A stretch of DNA of 64,000 bases from an uncultured Erythrobacter sp. (lineage in GTDB: Bacteria > Pseudomonadota > Alphaproteobacteria > Sphingomonadales > Sphingomonadaceae), in NCBI GenBank assembly GCA_947499095.1, contig CANMMR010000005.1:210298-274297 (forward strand), written 5' to 3'. This document shows positions 35,436-45,156 of the stretch, in pieces; position 1 is the stretch's first letter, and every line of letters starts with the position of its first letter. Both the position numbers and the translations under genes were made by a program. Below the pieces are notes generated by a model. It was not told the origin of the DNA, searched no databases, and saw only the letters and a list, made by a program, of their open reading frames with translations.

Positions 35436-37975
35436 CGCTATCCCTTGCTGCCGCGCGCGACGCACTCTCGCGGGGCCTGTTTGCCGACACGGCTCGGCCC
35501 GAAAAGCCGCAGGCGCATTTCGGGCTCGATATGCTCTCGGACTGGCTGCCCTACCGGGTCTATGACGAGGGGGCGAAGCTCTACCGCAACGCCCGCTCCA
35601 AAGGCTTCGTGCTCGAAGTCACCCCGCTGATCGGGGCCGACGAACGGACCGGCGAGATCCTCGGTCAGTTCTTCTCCGAAGGCCTGCCGCAGGGCGCCTG
35701 CCTCCAGGTCCTGAACTTCGCATCTCCGCGGATCGGCAGCGTGGTCGGCCCCTGGTTCGCTCCGCGCTATGAGCAGGGCGGCATCTACGAGGCCATCGCC
35801 AGGGCGCGCACAAGGCGCCTTTACGATCTCGTCTGGAATTCGGGCTCGGCGCATGCGCCCTTCCATGCGCGCAACGTCCGGCTGATCGTCTCGTTTGGCG
35901 TGCCCGTGGCCGGCAGCGTGACCGATGCCGAACTCTCGGAATGCCGCGAAGGGCTGATGGGCATGCTCCATTCGCTCGGACTGCACGCGCAAGATCTGCG
36001 TCCGGGCGGGCTGCTGGCGCTGATCGACGAGCTTACCTCGCCGACCACCGCGCACGAGACCGACATCCATGCGTGGAACCCGCACGATACGCTCGATGTC
36101 CAGGCGATCCGCCGCGACATCGAACTCGAGGTCGGCGACGATCGCCTGATCCTCAGGACCGAGCGCTTCCGCGAGACGGGCCGCGACGAGGAGGGCAATC
36201 CCGAAGTCGGCGAATGCTATCCCGACCATTTCGACGTGCGGCATTATGCCGTGCGTTCTACCCCTGAACGCTGGGCGCCTTGGGAATGCGCGCGCCTCAT
36301 CGGCGACATGTTCACCGACAAGCTGCGCTTCCCCTGTCCGACGGCGACCATGCTGTGCCTGGTCTACCCCGACCAGGAAGCCGCATCGGCGCGCGCGGGC
36401 TTCAAATTCATGCGCACGACCAGCCTCAGCCAGACCAAGAGCGCGCGCTTTCTTCCCAAGCTCGCCGAACAGTCGGCCGAATGGCGCCACGTCCAGGCCG
36501 AGCTCCAGGCCGGCAAGAAACTCGTGAAGCTGTTCTACGGGCTCACCAGCATCTCGCCGCTCGGCCAGGGCGACGCGCACGAACGCATCATCAAGGCAAT
36601 CTACAAGGCAGCGGGCTGGGATTTGGCAGACGAGCGCTTCCTCCAGCTGCAGGGCCTCGTCGCCGCATTTCCCTTGAGCCTTGCCGATGGCCTCGCCGAC
36701 GACATGGCGCGGTTAAAGCGCCTCAAGACCATGCTCTCGACGACGGCGGCGCATATCGCACCGATGCAGGGCGAGTACCTCGGCGGCGTGATCCCGCACC
36801 TCCTGCTCGTGGGTCGGCGCGGCCAGCCCTTCTGGTGGTCGCCGTTCGAAAACACTGCCGGCAATCACAATATCGCGATCTGCGGCAAGTCGGGCTCGGG
36901 CAAGTCGGTGCTGCTGCAGGAACTCTGCGCTGCCTTGCGCGGCGCGGGCGCCAAGGTCGTGGTGATCGACGACGGGCGCAGCTTCGAGCATTCGGTCAAA
37001 CTGCAGGGCGGACGCTTCGTCGAGTTCACGCTCGCCTCGGGCTTTTCCCTGAACCCCTTCTCAATGATCGACGATGCCCGCGGGCACGAAGACGAGGATT
37101 ACCGCCTCGACTGCTTTGCCATGATCAAGGCGATCGTCGGCCAGATGGCGCGTCCCGGCACCGCGCCGAGCGACACCGAACGCGGACTGATCGACCGGGC
37201 CGTGACCGCGACCTGGGAGGCTCTCGGCAGCGGTGCATCGGTCGACGATGTCGCGCATGCGCTTCACGGCTCGGAAAGCGAGGCGGGCCGCGATCTCGCC
37301 ACCGCGATCGCGCCCTTCTGCCGCGGCGGCAGCTACGGCGGGTTCTTTGCAGGCAAAGCGAGCTTCGCGCTCGACGATGATTTCACCGTCTTCGAGATGA
37401 GCGATCTCGCAAGCCGCGAGGAACTGCGCAGTGTCGTCCTTTCGGCGATCATGTTTATGACCAGCCAGGCAATGACCCGCTCGTCGCGAGCAACCAAGAA
37501 GCTGCTGCTGATCGACGAAGCCTGGGCCATGCTCAAGGGCGGGTCGATGGGCGAGTTCGTCGAGACCTATGCCCGCACTGCCCGCAAATATGGCGGCGCG
37601 CTCGCGACCGCGACTCAGTCCCTTAATGACTATTACAAGTCCGATGGCGCGCGCGCCGCGCTCGAGAACAGCGACTGGATGCTGGTGCTCCAGCAGAAGG
37701 CCGAGACGATCGCCGATTTCAGGGCGAACGCGCGGCTCGACATGGACGACCGCACCGAGACGCTGATCCGCAGCCTCAAGCGTTCGGGTACCGAGTATAG
37801 CGAGGTCTTCATCAAGGGCCCCGAGACCGAAGCGGTCGGCCGACTCGTGCTCGATCCCTTCTCGGCGACGATCTACTCCTCCGATCCCGACACCTATGCC
37901 GCGATCCAGGACTGCGAGCGGCGTGGGCACAGCCTCGCCGATGCCATCCGCATCGTGGCGGGAGGCGGACAATGA
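35432..37975 (+). CDS. traC: T4SS ATPase TraC (VirB4 family)
   Basis: This 847-residue cytoplasmic ATPase powers pilus assembly. Walker A is GKSGSGKSVLL near residue 484, and Walker B is KLLLIDEAWAML near residue 689. The F-type TraC N-terminal region is visible (LSDWLPYRVYDEGAKLYRNARSKGFVLEV). The C-terminus includes YGGALATATQSLNDYY. It ends in an ATGA overlap with a small unnamed gene. Confidence 0.95.
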   Translation: MTLSLAAARDALSRGLFADTARPEKPQAHFGLDMLSDWLPYRVYDEGAKLYRNARSKGFVLEVTPLIGADERTGEILGQFFSEGLPQGACLQVLNFASPRIGSVVGPWFAPRYEQGGIYEAIARARTRRLYDLVWNSGSAHAPFHARNVRLIVSFGVPVAGSVTDAELSECREGLMGMLHSLGLHAQDLRPGGLLALIDELTSPTTAHETDIHAWNPHDTLDVQAIRRDIELEVGDDRLILRTERFRETGRDEEGNPEVGECYPDHFDVRHYAVRSTPERWAPWECARLIGDMFTDKLRFPCPTATMLCLVYPDQEAASARAGFKFMRTTSLSQTKSARFLPKLAEQSAEWRHVQAELQAGKKLVKLFYGLTSISPLGQGDAHERIIKAIYKAAGWDLADERFLQLQGLVAAFPLSLADGLADDMARLKRLKTMLSTTAAHIAPMQGEYLGGVIPHLLLVGRRGQPFWWSPFENTAGNHNIAICGKSGSGKSVLLQELCAALRGAGAKVVVIDDGRSFEHSVKLQGGRFVEFTLASGFSLNPFSMIDDARGHEDEDYRLDCFAMIKAIVGQMARPGTAPSDTERGLIDRAVTATWEALGSGASVDDVAHALHGSESEAGRDLATAIAPFCRGGSYGGFFAGKASFALDDDFTVFEMSDLASREELRSVVLSAIMFMTSQAMTRSSRATKKLLLIDEAWAMLKGGSMGEFVETYARTARKYGGALATATQSLNDYYKSDGARAALENSDWMLVLQQKAETIADFRANARLDMDDRTETLIRSLKRSGTEYSEVFIKGPETEAVGRLVLDPFSATIYSSDPDTYAAIQDCERRGHSLADAIRIVAGGGQ

Positions 37976-38352
37976 TGGTCTCGCATCTCGCCGACCGGAC
38001 CCCTCCGGCCAACCTCCGCAGCCTGATGCCGTTCCTGCAAGGGAGCTGCTTCGTCCTCATCGAGACCGCACGCTTTGCCGCGACTTCGCTGCTGATCGTG
38101 CTGGGATTGCCGCTTGCGCTGTTCCTGTTCGTTGCGGGCTGGGACCTTGGCGGCCTGTTCACCCAGCTCGCCAATCTGTCGGACCGCTACCTCGAAGCCG
38201 ACGGCCTGCGCCGCAGCCTGTTCAGCCAGGACCTCAAGGGCTGCTTCCTCATCGTGGCGGGCGCGGTGACGCTGTTTCGCATGCCGCGCTTCCTGAAGCG
38301 GCTCGCAGCCGATCTCGAGAACCATCCGGCCCGGGAGGCAAACCATGACTGA
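37972..38352 (+). CDS. Unknown membrane protein of the transfer operon
   Basis: This 126-residue protein has two or three membrane segments (FVLIETARFAATSLLIVLGL, PLALFLFVAGWDLGGLF and CFLIVAGAVTLF). It overlaps traC and trbI by four and eight bases. This position in F-type systems usually holds short genes without named function. I do not recognise a family. The coupling suggests it contributes to T4SS assembly. Confidence 0.7.
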   Translation: MMVSHLADRTPPANLRSLMPFLQGSCFVLIETARFAATSLLIVLGLPLALFLFVAGWDLGGLFTQLANLSDRYLEADGLRRSLFSQDLKGCFLIVAGAVTLFRMPRFLKRLAADLENHPAREANHD

Positions 38353-38770
38353 CACGCGCAGATTACCATCCTTCAATCGCCCGCTCTTGCTGAGAATTCT
38401 GGGCGTGCTCGCGCTCGCGGCCGCACTGCTCTGGGCAGCTTGGATCAGCCGCGAGCTGTCCGAACCGCGTCAGCAGATCGTCACCGTCCGGCTTGCCGAG
38501 ACCATCGCGGCTTTCGTCGATGCCGAAGCGCGCGGGGCACAGGATCCCGAAGCCAGCCAGGCGCGCGTGCTCGCCTTCCTCCAAAAGATCGCCGCGCGGC
38601 TCGATGAGACCCGTCTGGGCATTGCACTTCACAAAGGTCCCGAAGGACCGATCCCCGACGGCTGCTTCTACACCGGGACCAGCCATCCCCGCGGCCTCGA
38701 CAGCCGCTACGCCGATATCGGCTTCGTCTGCCGCGGCCAGATCCTCGGCAGCGGGAGGGCGATCCTGTGA
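38345..38770 (+). CDS. trbI: TrbI-like protein of the F-type transfer operon
   Basis: This 141-residue protein has one N-terminal membrane segment (LLRILGVLALAAALLWAAWI) and then the F-type TrbI pattern QIVTVRLAETIAAFVDAEA. TrbI affects pilus retraction in F. The position between traC and traW matches the F order. The family assignment is by pattern and place, so it is moderately sure. Confidence 0.7.
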   Translation: MTDTRRLPSFNRPLLLRILGVLALAAALLWAAWISRELSEPRQQIVTVRLAETIAAFVDAEARGAQDPEASQARVLAFLQKIAARLDETRLGIALHKGPEGPIPDGCFYTGTSHPRGLDSRYADIGFVCRGQILGSGRAIL

Positions 38771-39405
38771 GCAAGCGCATCCTCCCCGCAGCCCTGCTTG
38801 CAGTCCTGCTCTGCCCTGCCGAAGTGCTGGCGCGCGACTATGGTCAGCGCGGCACGGTGTTTCCCGTGATCGAGCGCGACCTTCTCGAGCAAATCCATTC
38901 GCGCCTGACGCAGATGGAACGTTCGGGCGAGACCGCGCGGCTCAATGAAGACCTGAAGCGCCGCACGATCGCGCGGGTGAACCGGCCCGATCCTGTCGCC
39001 GGGATCGTCCGGGCCAGCGAAGCCCGGCGCTGGCAATTCGATCCAACGATCACGCTCGCTGCCGATATCCGCGGGGCAAAAGGCGAGCTGATCCATGCCG
39101 CCGGCACCAGGGTCAATCCGCTCGACAGCGTGGGCCTTCGCGCCGATCTCCTGTTCCTCGACGGCGACGATCCCGACCAGCTCGCCTGGGCGCTCAAGCA
39201 GGACACCAATGCGAAGCTGATCCTGGTGAAGGGCGCGCCGCTCGACCTGATGAAGGCTCGCCAGCGACGCTTCTATTTCGACCAGGGTGGCAAACTCACG
39301 GAAAGGTTCGGGATCAGGTCGGTGCCCGCACGCGTGCGCCAGCAGGGCCGCCTGCTCGAGATTAGCGAAATCGCGCTGCCACCGAAAAGGAGGACAGCCC
39401 AATGA
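38767..39405 (+). CDS. traW: Conjugal transfer protein TraW
   Basis: This 212-residue periplasmic T4SS protein has a signal peptide (AALLAVLLCPAEVLA). The TraW body follows: DYGQRGTVFPVIERDLLEQI at its start, FDPTITLAADIRGAKGELIH, FLDGDDPDQLAWALK and FDQGGKLTERFGIRSVPARV at its end. It cooperates with TraU and TrbC in pilus assembly. It overlaps traU by four bases. Confidence 0.92.
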   Translation: MSKRILPAALLAVLLCPAEVLARDYGQRGTVFPVIERDLLEQIHSRLTQMERSGETARLNEDLKRRTIARVNRPDPVAGIVRASEARRWQFDPTITLAADIRGAKGELIHAAGTRVNPLDSVGLRADLLFLDGDDPDQLAWALKQDTNAKLILVKGAPLDLMKARQRRFYFDQGGKLTERFGIRSVPARVRQQGRLLEISEIALPPKRRTAQ

Positions 39406-40415
39406 CGCACCTAAGAAAGCTGGCGCTCATGCTGGCTGCCATTCTGGGTTTCGCCACCGCAACGCCTGCGATGGCCGATGCCGGTCCCGGCCGCTGCACC
39501 GGCAGCTTCGTCAACCCGATCACCGACATCTGCTGGTCTTGCCTGTTCCCGATCTCGATCGGCGGGCTGGACATCTGGCCGTCGAGCCGGCCCGATCCCG
39601 ATAACCCCGATCTGCCGGTGTGCCTATGCGGTCTGAGGCCCGGGATCGCGATGGGCTTTTGGGAGCCGGTGCGGCTTGCCGACGTCAGCATGAAGCCATG
39701 GTGCTTCGTGAACCTCGGCGGCTTGAAACTCGATCCGGGCTTCGATATCGGCTTTCGCTCGATCTCGGGTCCGTCGGCGGTGGGCGGCGCGAGCCAGTAT
39801 TATTCGAGCTGGCATGTCCACTGGTATGCCTATCCGCTGATCTACTGGATGGAGATCGTCGCCGATTTCCTGTGCCTGGAATCGGGCTCGATCGACATTC
39901 TCTACATCTCCGAGATCGATCCGCTGTGGCAGGATTCCGAGCTCACCGCGATTATCAACCCCGAGGCCGTGCTCTTCGCCAACCCGCTGGCGCTCGCCGC
40001 CTGTGCGGCCGACTGCGTCGCCTCGACCGCGAAGCTGCCGATCGACGAGATGTTCTGGTGCGCGGGCTGCCAGGGGTCGATGTATCCGATGAACGGCAAT
40101 GTCTCGGCCTCGATCGGACACGTCCAGGCCTCGCGGCTCGTGCTCTCGCGCTTTGCCTACAAGCTCCACCGCGAACTCGTCTCGTGGGGGACGATGGGGT
40201 CCAAGGGCCTGTGCGGCAAATATTTGATGCCGGTGATGCGCAAGCAGCAATACCGCTTCCAGGCCACCAACCCCAACCCGGCGACTTCTGGCCGTTACGC
40301 CTGCCCGCCCATCGGCGCCTCCACCACCTTTCAATCGGCCGGACAGGTCATCCCCGCCATCGGTGAAGACATGGGATATCTCGTCTGGCGCAAGCGGAAC
40401 TGCTGCGCGCTATGA
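39402..40415 (+). CDS. traU: Conjugal transfer protein TraU
   Basis: This 337-residue, cysteine-rich exported protein starts with a signal sequence (LALMLAAILGFATATPAMA). It shows the TraU stretches CTGSFVNPITDICWSCLFPI, GFWEPVRLADVSMKPWCFVN and QYYSSWHVHWYAYPLIYWME. It is needed for DNA transfer more than for pilus formation in F. Many cysteines match the presence of DsbC- and TraF-type oxidoreductases here. Confidence 0.93.
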   Translation: MTHLRKLALMLAAILGFATATPAMADAGPGRCTGSFVNPITDICWSCLFPISIGGLDIWPSSRPDPDNPDLPVCLCGLRPGIAMGFWEPVRLADVSMKPWCFVNLGGLKLDPGFDIGFRSISGPSAVGGASQYYSSWHVHWYAYPLIYWMEIVADFLCLESGSIDILYISEIDPLWQDSELTAIINPEAVLFANPLALAACAADCVASTAKLPIDEMFWCAGCQGSMYPMNGNVSASIGHVQASRLVLSRFAYKLHRELVSWGTMGSKGLCGKYLMPVMRKQQYRFQATNPNPATSGRYACPPIGASTTFQSAGQVIPAIGEDMGYLVWRKRNCCAL

Positions 40416-41164
40416 ACAAACACCTCTTTCTTTTGCCCGTCGGCCTTGCCGTCACCCTCGGTGGCCTCGCTCTCGCCCAGAGCGCGCCCGAAGGCATCGA
40501 TCTCGAAGCGATCCGCGAGCGTGCGGCCGAACACGCCGACGATGCGCAGGCGCTCAGCACCAATGTCCGCCAACGCGCCGAGGCACTGACCGAGGACGCA
40601 CAGGCTATCCAGGCGCAAGCGCAGGCCAATCGCACGGCCTATGCGGACAGCATCAAGGCAATCGAGACCGACGCCGTCATCGACTTCGACGCGATGATCG
40701 CGGGGCAAGCCGCCGCCGAGAAGGCATCGCTCGGGGGAGCCCCGCGCTTCATTGCCTTTGCCAGCCTGTCGATGCCGCCCGAAGCGCTGAAAGCACTGGT
40801 GCACGACATGACCAGGGCGGGCGGCGTCACCGTGCTGCGCGGGTTCCCGCAAGGAAACAGCGAGGCGTTCAAAAAGCGCCTGGCTGCCATCTGGAGCACC
40901 CGCGACGCGGCCGGTTCGCTCGGCATCGATCCGCGGCTGTTCCGCGCCTTCAACATCGAGGCCGCACCGAGCTTCGTCATGCTGAGCACCGAGTTCAGCC
41001 CATGCGACGGGTTCGATTGCACCAGCGAGGTGCCGCCGCATGACCGCATCGCGGGAAATATCAGCGTGGGCGAAGTCCTTGAGACCTTTGCCTCGGGCAA
41101 GGGTCCGGGCGCTGAGCTTGCCCGCCTCCATCTGCGCCAGCTTTCCAGGGAGGAACGGCCATGA
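40412..41164 (+). CDS. trbC: F-type conjugal transfer protein TrbC
   Basis: This 250-residue periplasmic protein has a signal peptide and a coiled-coil N-terminal half. The TrbC core then follows: RFIAFASLSMPPEALKALVHDM, GVTVLRGFPQGNSEAFKKRL and FNIEAAPSFVML. In F-like elements TrbC is often fused with TraW; here they are separate. It overlaps traU and traN by four bases each. Confidence 0.9.
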   Translation: MNKHLFLLPVGLAVTLGGLALAQSAPEGIDLEAIRERAAEHADDAQALSTNVRQRAEALTEDAQAIQAQAQANRTAYADSIKAIETDAVIDFDAMIAGQAAAEKASLGGAPRFIAFASLSMPPEALKALVHDMTRAGGVTVLRGFPQGNSEAFKKRLAAIWSTRDAAGSLGIDPRLFRAFNIEAAPSFVMLSTEFSPCDGFDCTSEVPPHDRIAGNISVGEVLETFASGKGPGAELARLHLRQLSREERP

Positions 41165-42891
41165 CCGGCAGACCCCTCGCCCATCTCCTTGCCGCACTCG
41201 TCGCCCTCACAAGCGCGGCTTCCATTCACGCTCAGACCCGCGATGCGGCAAGGGCCGACGGCAAGGACTTTGCCACCGAGCTGCTGGGCGAAGCGCGCGA
41301 TGCCGCAACGACCAATCCTGACGCGGCGCGCGTTCCCAATTTCGATTCGCAAGCGACGCGCGACCTGCAGGATCTTGCGCGCGATCCCGACCAGATCGAG
41401 GCCCGCGGGCGCAGCGCTGCCACAACCAGCACGCCGATGCGGACGATCCGCGACAGCATGGCCAATCGCGCAAGGTTCGAGCCGAACGAAATCGAGGACG
41501 TGATTGCCCGCAGCCTCGCGATCAACGAGACGCCGCTCGACTACACCAGCGGCATGGCAGTTTCGGGCAGCCAGGGATCGTGCGTTCCGCTGCCGCCTGG
41601 TTTGGGGTCGGCGGGCAGCTATACCGCGACCTGCAATACGGGCACACGGATCGATCAGTCAGTGGGCCAATGCACGGTGCCGCTAGTCGCCGCGATCAGC
41701 CAGCGACCGCAGTATCATTACCTCTGCAACCGCTTCGGCGATTTCAACAGCTCGGGCGAGCCCGAGTGCGCCGGCTTCGACGGCTATTCCTGCCGCGTGA
41801 CAGGACGGCGCGACACCTGCCTGCAATGGAGTTCGTCGGGCGGACGGCCCTGGTGTTCCGAACCGGGAGATCCGATCACCGAACTGAGCTGCGACGATCA
41901 GGTGCCGGGGCAAACACCCTACATGATCACGACAGCGACCACGGTCACGACCACACCCAACGAAAGCCAATGCACAGGTCTCGCGGGCAATAGCGATTGC
42001 ACGCTGGACGCCGAGATCTGCACCGATGCCGATCCGCAGACCCGCGTGATCGACGGCGTCTCTGTCACCAAGCCCTGCTGGGAATGGCAACGCAACTACA
42101 CCTGCATTGCGCGCGAAGCGGCGACCGACTGCTCCGACATCGAAAGCCAGGGCGCCTGCCGCTTCGTCCGCGAGGAATGCCTTACCGACGAAGACCCCTG
42201 CGAGACCTGGGAGCGCATCTACGAGTGCCCGCTTCCCGGTACCGACAGCTCCACCCAGTATGTCTGCGACGGCGATGTCTATTGCATCGATGGCAGCTGC
42301 GAGACGATCGAGCGCACCGCGAACGACGAGTTCAAGGATGCCGTGACCGCGCTCCACGCAATGGACGAGGCCCGCGGCCAGTTCGATCCCGAGACGCTGA
42401 CGCTGTTCCGCGGCACACGCAACACCTGCTCGTCCAAGGTCTTCGGCGTGCTCAACTGCTGCAAAGGCAAGGGCTTCCCGCTCATCCCCGGCATCAGCCT
42501 GCTGGTTGCGCTCGGCTGCAGCCGCGAGGAAGTGCTGCTCCACGAACGCGATGCGCAGGGGCTGTGCGCCTATGTCGGGACCTATTGCTCGGACAAGTTC
42601 CTCGGCGTCTGCCTGACCAAGAAGAAGGTCTACTGCTGCTTTGAGAGCAAGCTCTCGCGGGTCCTTCAGGAACAGGGCCGCCGCCAGCTGCCCAAGCCCT
42701 GGGACAAGCCCAAGGAAGAGCAGTGCGAGGGGTTCAGCCTCGACGAATTCGCCCGGCTCGACCTCAGCCAGATGGATTTCAGCGAAGTCTATGCCGAGTT
42801 CACCGAGGCTGCACGGCTCCCCGACGAGCTCGGGACCAGCATCCTCATCCAACAGAAAATCGAAGACTATTACGCAAGGAGTGGCCAATGA
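41161..42891 (+). CDS. traN: Mating-pair stabilisation protein TraN
   Basis: This 576-residue outer-membrane protein is very rich in cysteine (for example CTDADPQ, CWEWQRNYTCIA, CRFVREECLTDEDPCETWERIYEC, VLNCCKGKGF, YCCFESKLSRVLQEQGRRQL). TraN contacts the recipient cell envelope and stabilises mating pairs. The C-terminal part (CKGKGFPLIPG through SRVLQEQGRRQL) is the family's conserved region. The long N-terminal arm lacks cysteines and is variable. Confidence 0.92.
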   Translation: MTGRPLAHLLAALVALTSAASIHAQTRDAARADGKDFATELLGEARDAATTNPDAARVPNFDSQATRDLQDLARDPDQIEARGRSAATTSTPMRTIRDSMANRARFEPNEIEDVIARSLAINETPLDYTSGMAVSGSQGSCVPLPPGLGSAGSYTATCNTGTRIDQSVGQCTVPLVAAISQRPQYHYLCNRFGDFNSSGEPECAGFDGYSCRVTGRRDTCLQWSSSGGRPWCSEPGDPITELSCDDQVPGQTPYMITTATTVTTTPNESQCTGLAGNSDCTLDAEICTDADPQTRVIDGVSVTKPCWEWQRNYTCIAREAATDCSDIESQGACRFVREECLTDEDPCETWERIYECPLPGTDSSTQYVCDGDVYCIDGSCETIERTANDEFKDAVTALHAMDEARGQFDPETLTLFRGTRNTCSSKVFGVLNCCKGKGFPLIPGISLLVALGCSREEVLLHERDAQGLCAYVGTYCSDKFLGVCLTKKKVYCCFESKLSRVLQEQGRRQLPKPWDKPKEEQCEGFSLDEFARLDLSQMDFSEVYAEFTEAARLPDELGTSILIQQKIEDYYARSGQ

Positions 42892-43718
42892 CGCGCCGCC
42901 AATCACTGCCGATGCTGGCCCTCCCAGTATTGGCTATGTGTCTCGCTGCACTGCTTCCCGTTCGGGGAGTTGCCCAGGAAGCGCGCCAGGCAGAGCCAGC
43001 CTCCTCGGCAGAGAGCCTCTACTGCGAGCAGCGCAGGCTCGGCTACTGGTTCTATTGCGTCAGGCCGGAGCCGGAAGCCGAGCCGCAGATGGCGCAGCCA
43101 CCGGCCCAAGTAACCGCCACGCAGGAGCTCGACGCGGTCACGGGGGAACTGCGCGAACTCAAGGCGCGCGCGATCCTCTATCCGACGCCGGAAAACGTCA
43201 CCGCCTATATCCGCTTCCAGCGTGCCCAGCTCGACCGGGCGTCGCTGTTCTCCGATGTCTGGCAGCGCGCGATCTGGCAGGATCCCGAGCTCGACTACAC
43301 GCTAGAACGACCGGTCGGCGCCCTCGCCAAGAAGCAATGGCAGGACGCGCGCGCTGCCGATCGCGATGCGGTGATGGCCAGGCTCTCCGAGCGCTACGGC
43401 CTGTTCTACTTCTTCGCCCAGACCTGCGGCGCGTGCGAAGTGATGAGTCCGATCGTGCGCTCGGTAGCGGACCGCTGGCATATCACTGTCCGGGCGATCT
43501 CGACCGATGGTGGACCGTCCCGGCACTTCCCCGACTACAAGGTCGAAAGCGGTCAGCGGCCGCGCATGGGGCTCGAACCCGGCATCACCCCGGCGCTCGT
43601 GCTGTGGGACAGCGTGGCCAGGCGCCCGATCCCGATCGGATACGGCGTGCTCTCGGCCGACGAGCTGCAGGACCGCATTTACCTCCTCACCTCGAAAGAA
43701 ACCGGACATGATTACTAG
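42888..43718 (+). CDS. traF: Conjugal transfer protein TraF
   Basis: This 276-residue exported thioredoxin-fold protein has a signal sequence (LALPVLAMCLAALLPVRGVA) and the TraF core GLFYFFAQTCGACEVMSPIV with a CGAC active site near residue 180. Many F TraF proteins lack the cysteines, so this one may be redox-active. It starts in an ATGA overlap with traN and overlaps traH. Confidence 0.9.
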   Translation: MTRRQSLPMLALPVLAMCLAALLPVRGVAQEARQAEPASSAESLYCEQRRLGYWFYCVRPEPEAEPQMAQPPAQVTATQELDAVTGELRELKARAILYPTPENVTAYIRFQRAQLDRASLFSDVWQRAIWQDPELDYTLERPVGALAKKQWQDARAADRDAVMARLSERYGLFYFFAQTCGACEVMSPIVRSVADRWHITVRAISTDGGPSRHFPDYKVESGQRPRMGLEPGITPALVLWDSVARRPIPIGYGVLSADELQDRIYLLTSKETGHDY

Positions 43719-45144
43719 CATCCGCAATGCGGCGCTCACCATAGCTGCCGCCAGCATGGTCGCGTCCCCCGTCGGCGCAAACGTCGGCGACAGCATGGAC
43801 CGCTTCATGGACGACATGGGCGCGGCGGCCAATGTCACCGGGCCGAGCGCATTCGAAGGCCAGTCGGCGGGCTATTACAGCCTCGGCAATGTCTGGACGC
43901 GCTTCCCGCAAAAGACGACCAACATCGCCAATCTCCAGCTGCCGCGTGCCCGCGCTGGTTGCGGCGGTATCGATATCTTCGCCGGGTCGTTCTCCTTCAT
44001 CAACGCGAGCGAGATGGTCGCGCTCTTGAAGGCCGTCGCGAACAATGCGGTGGGGTTCGCCTTTAGTCTGGCGATCGATACCGTCTGCCCCGAGTGCAAC
44101 AAGATCATGCAGGAGTTCAGCCAGAAGGCGCAGCTCATGAACAATCTCTCGATCAACTCCTGCGAGATGGCGCAGGGGCTGGTCGGCGGCGTCTGGCCCA
44201 AGGGCGATCTCGCCGACAAGGCGATCTGCGAAGCGATCGGCAATTCCGAAGGCATCTTCACCGACTATGCCGCGGCCAAGCATGGTTGCGGCACCAGGGG
44301 CCAGCGCGCCTCGACCAACGAGGGCGCCGGCGCCGATTATGCCGACGTCAATCCCGGTGTGCCGCGCAATTACACCTGGCATGTCCTCAAGCAGAGCGCC
44401 TTCTTCAACCCCGGTGGCACTTTCGACCGCGATCTTGCCGAGTATGCGATGACGCTCATCGGCACGGTGATCTACGTGCCGCCCCGCGACGACGAACCGG
44501 GCAAGTTCGTGCCTTTCGCGGGCGATGCCTCTTCTACGCTGGTGACCGCGCTGCTCGACGGGACACAGGGCCAGTCGGTGCGGGTGTTTCAGTGCGACGA
44601 GCCCGACCAGTGCCTCAACCCCACTTTCCAGCAGATGAGCCTCACGAGCGCAAAGGCCATCCGGCCGCGCGTTGCCCGGCTCATCGGCAGCATGGTCGAG
44701 GCCATCCGCAGCGACACAGCGATCGGCAACGAGGAAAAGGAATTGCTCCAGGTGGCATCGGTGCCGCTCTATAAGATCCTCACCGTACAGGCGGCCTATG
44801 GTCGCGGGATGGCCACCGACGACCGCGACACGCTGGCCGAGATTGCCAGCATCGATCTCCTCTATGCCATACTCGAGCGCATCACCGCAGAGGCTGGACG
44901 CTCGATGGCGAGTTTCATCGCGGCCGATGAAGCGAAGCTTGCGATTTGGCGCGCTCAGGTTGCCGAGGTGCGATCGAGCCTCGCCCAGCGGCAAGCGACC
45001 GGACAGGCGCGGGTCTCGGCGATCATGCAGATCATCGAAAAGACGGCGATGATCGAGAACATGCTCGCTGCCTCGATGTCACCGTCGATGGCGGCCGCGC
45101 TCGACTGGTCGCGCGGGATGCAGTCCCGCTCCATCGTTCCATAA
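43708..45144 (+). CDS. traH: Conjugal transfer protein TraH
   Basis: This 478-residue exported T4SS protein has a signal peptide (AALTIAAASMVASPVGA). The TraH motifs are GCGGIDIFAGSFSFINASEMV, NAVGFAFSLAIDTVCPECNKIMQEF and LSINSCEMAQGLVGGVWP. It works with TraF and TraG in pilus extension. The start is ATG 43708 inside the end of traF; the longer in-frame reading is not coding. Confidence 0.93.
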   Translation: MITSIRNAALTIAAASMVASPVGANVGDSMDRFMDDMGAAANVTGPSAFEGQSAGYYSLGNVWTRFPQKTTNIANLQLPRARAGCGGIDIFAGSFSFINASEMVALLKAVANNAVGFAFSLAIDTVCPECNKIMQEFSQKAQLMNNLSINSCEMAQGLVGGVWPKGDLADKAICEAIGNSEGIFTDYAAAKHGCGTRGQRASTNEGAGADYADVNPGVPRNYTWHVLKQSAFFNPGGTFDRDLAEYAMTLIGTVIYVPPRDDEPGKFVPFAGDASSTLVTALLDGTQGQSVRVFQCDEPDQCLNPTFQQMSLTSAKAIRPRVARLIGSMVEAIRSDTAIGNEEKELLQVASVPLYKILTVQAAYGRGMATDDRDTLAEIASIDLLYAILERITAEAGRSMASFIAADEAKLAIWRAQVAEVRSSLAQRQATGQARVSAIMQIIEKTAMIENMLAASMSPSMAAALDWSRGMQSRSIVP

Positions 45145-45156
45145 GGGTCAGGCAGC

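Noticed and set aside
41683..42906. Long minus-strand open frame across traN
   Set aside because: It is a high-GC shadow of traN with no start signal or domain.
43687..44994. Long minus-strand open frame across traH
   Set aside because: It is the shadow of traH, and all neighbours are on the plus strand with tight overlaps.
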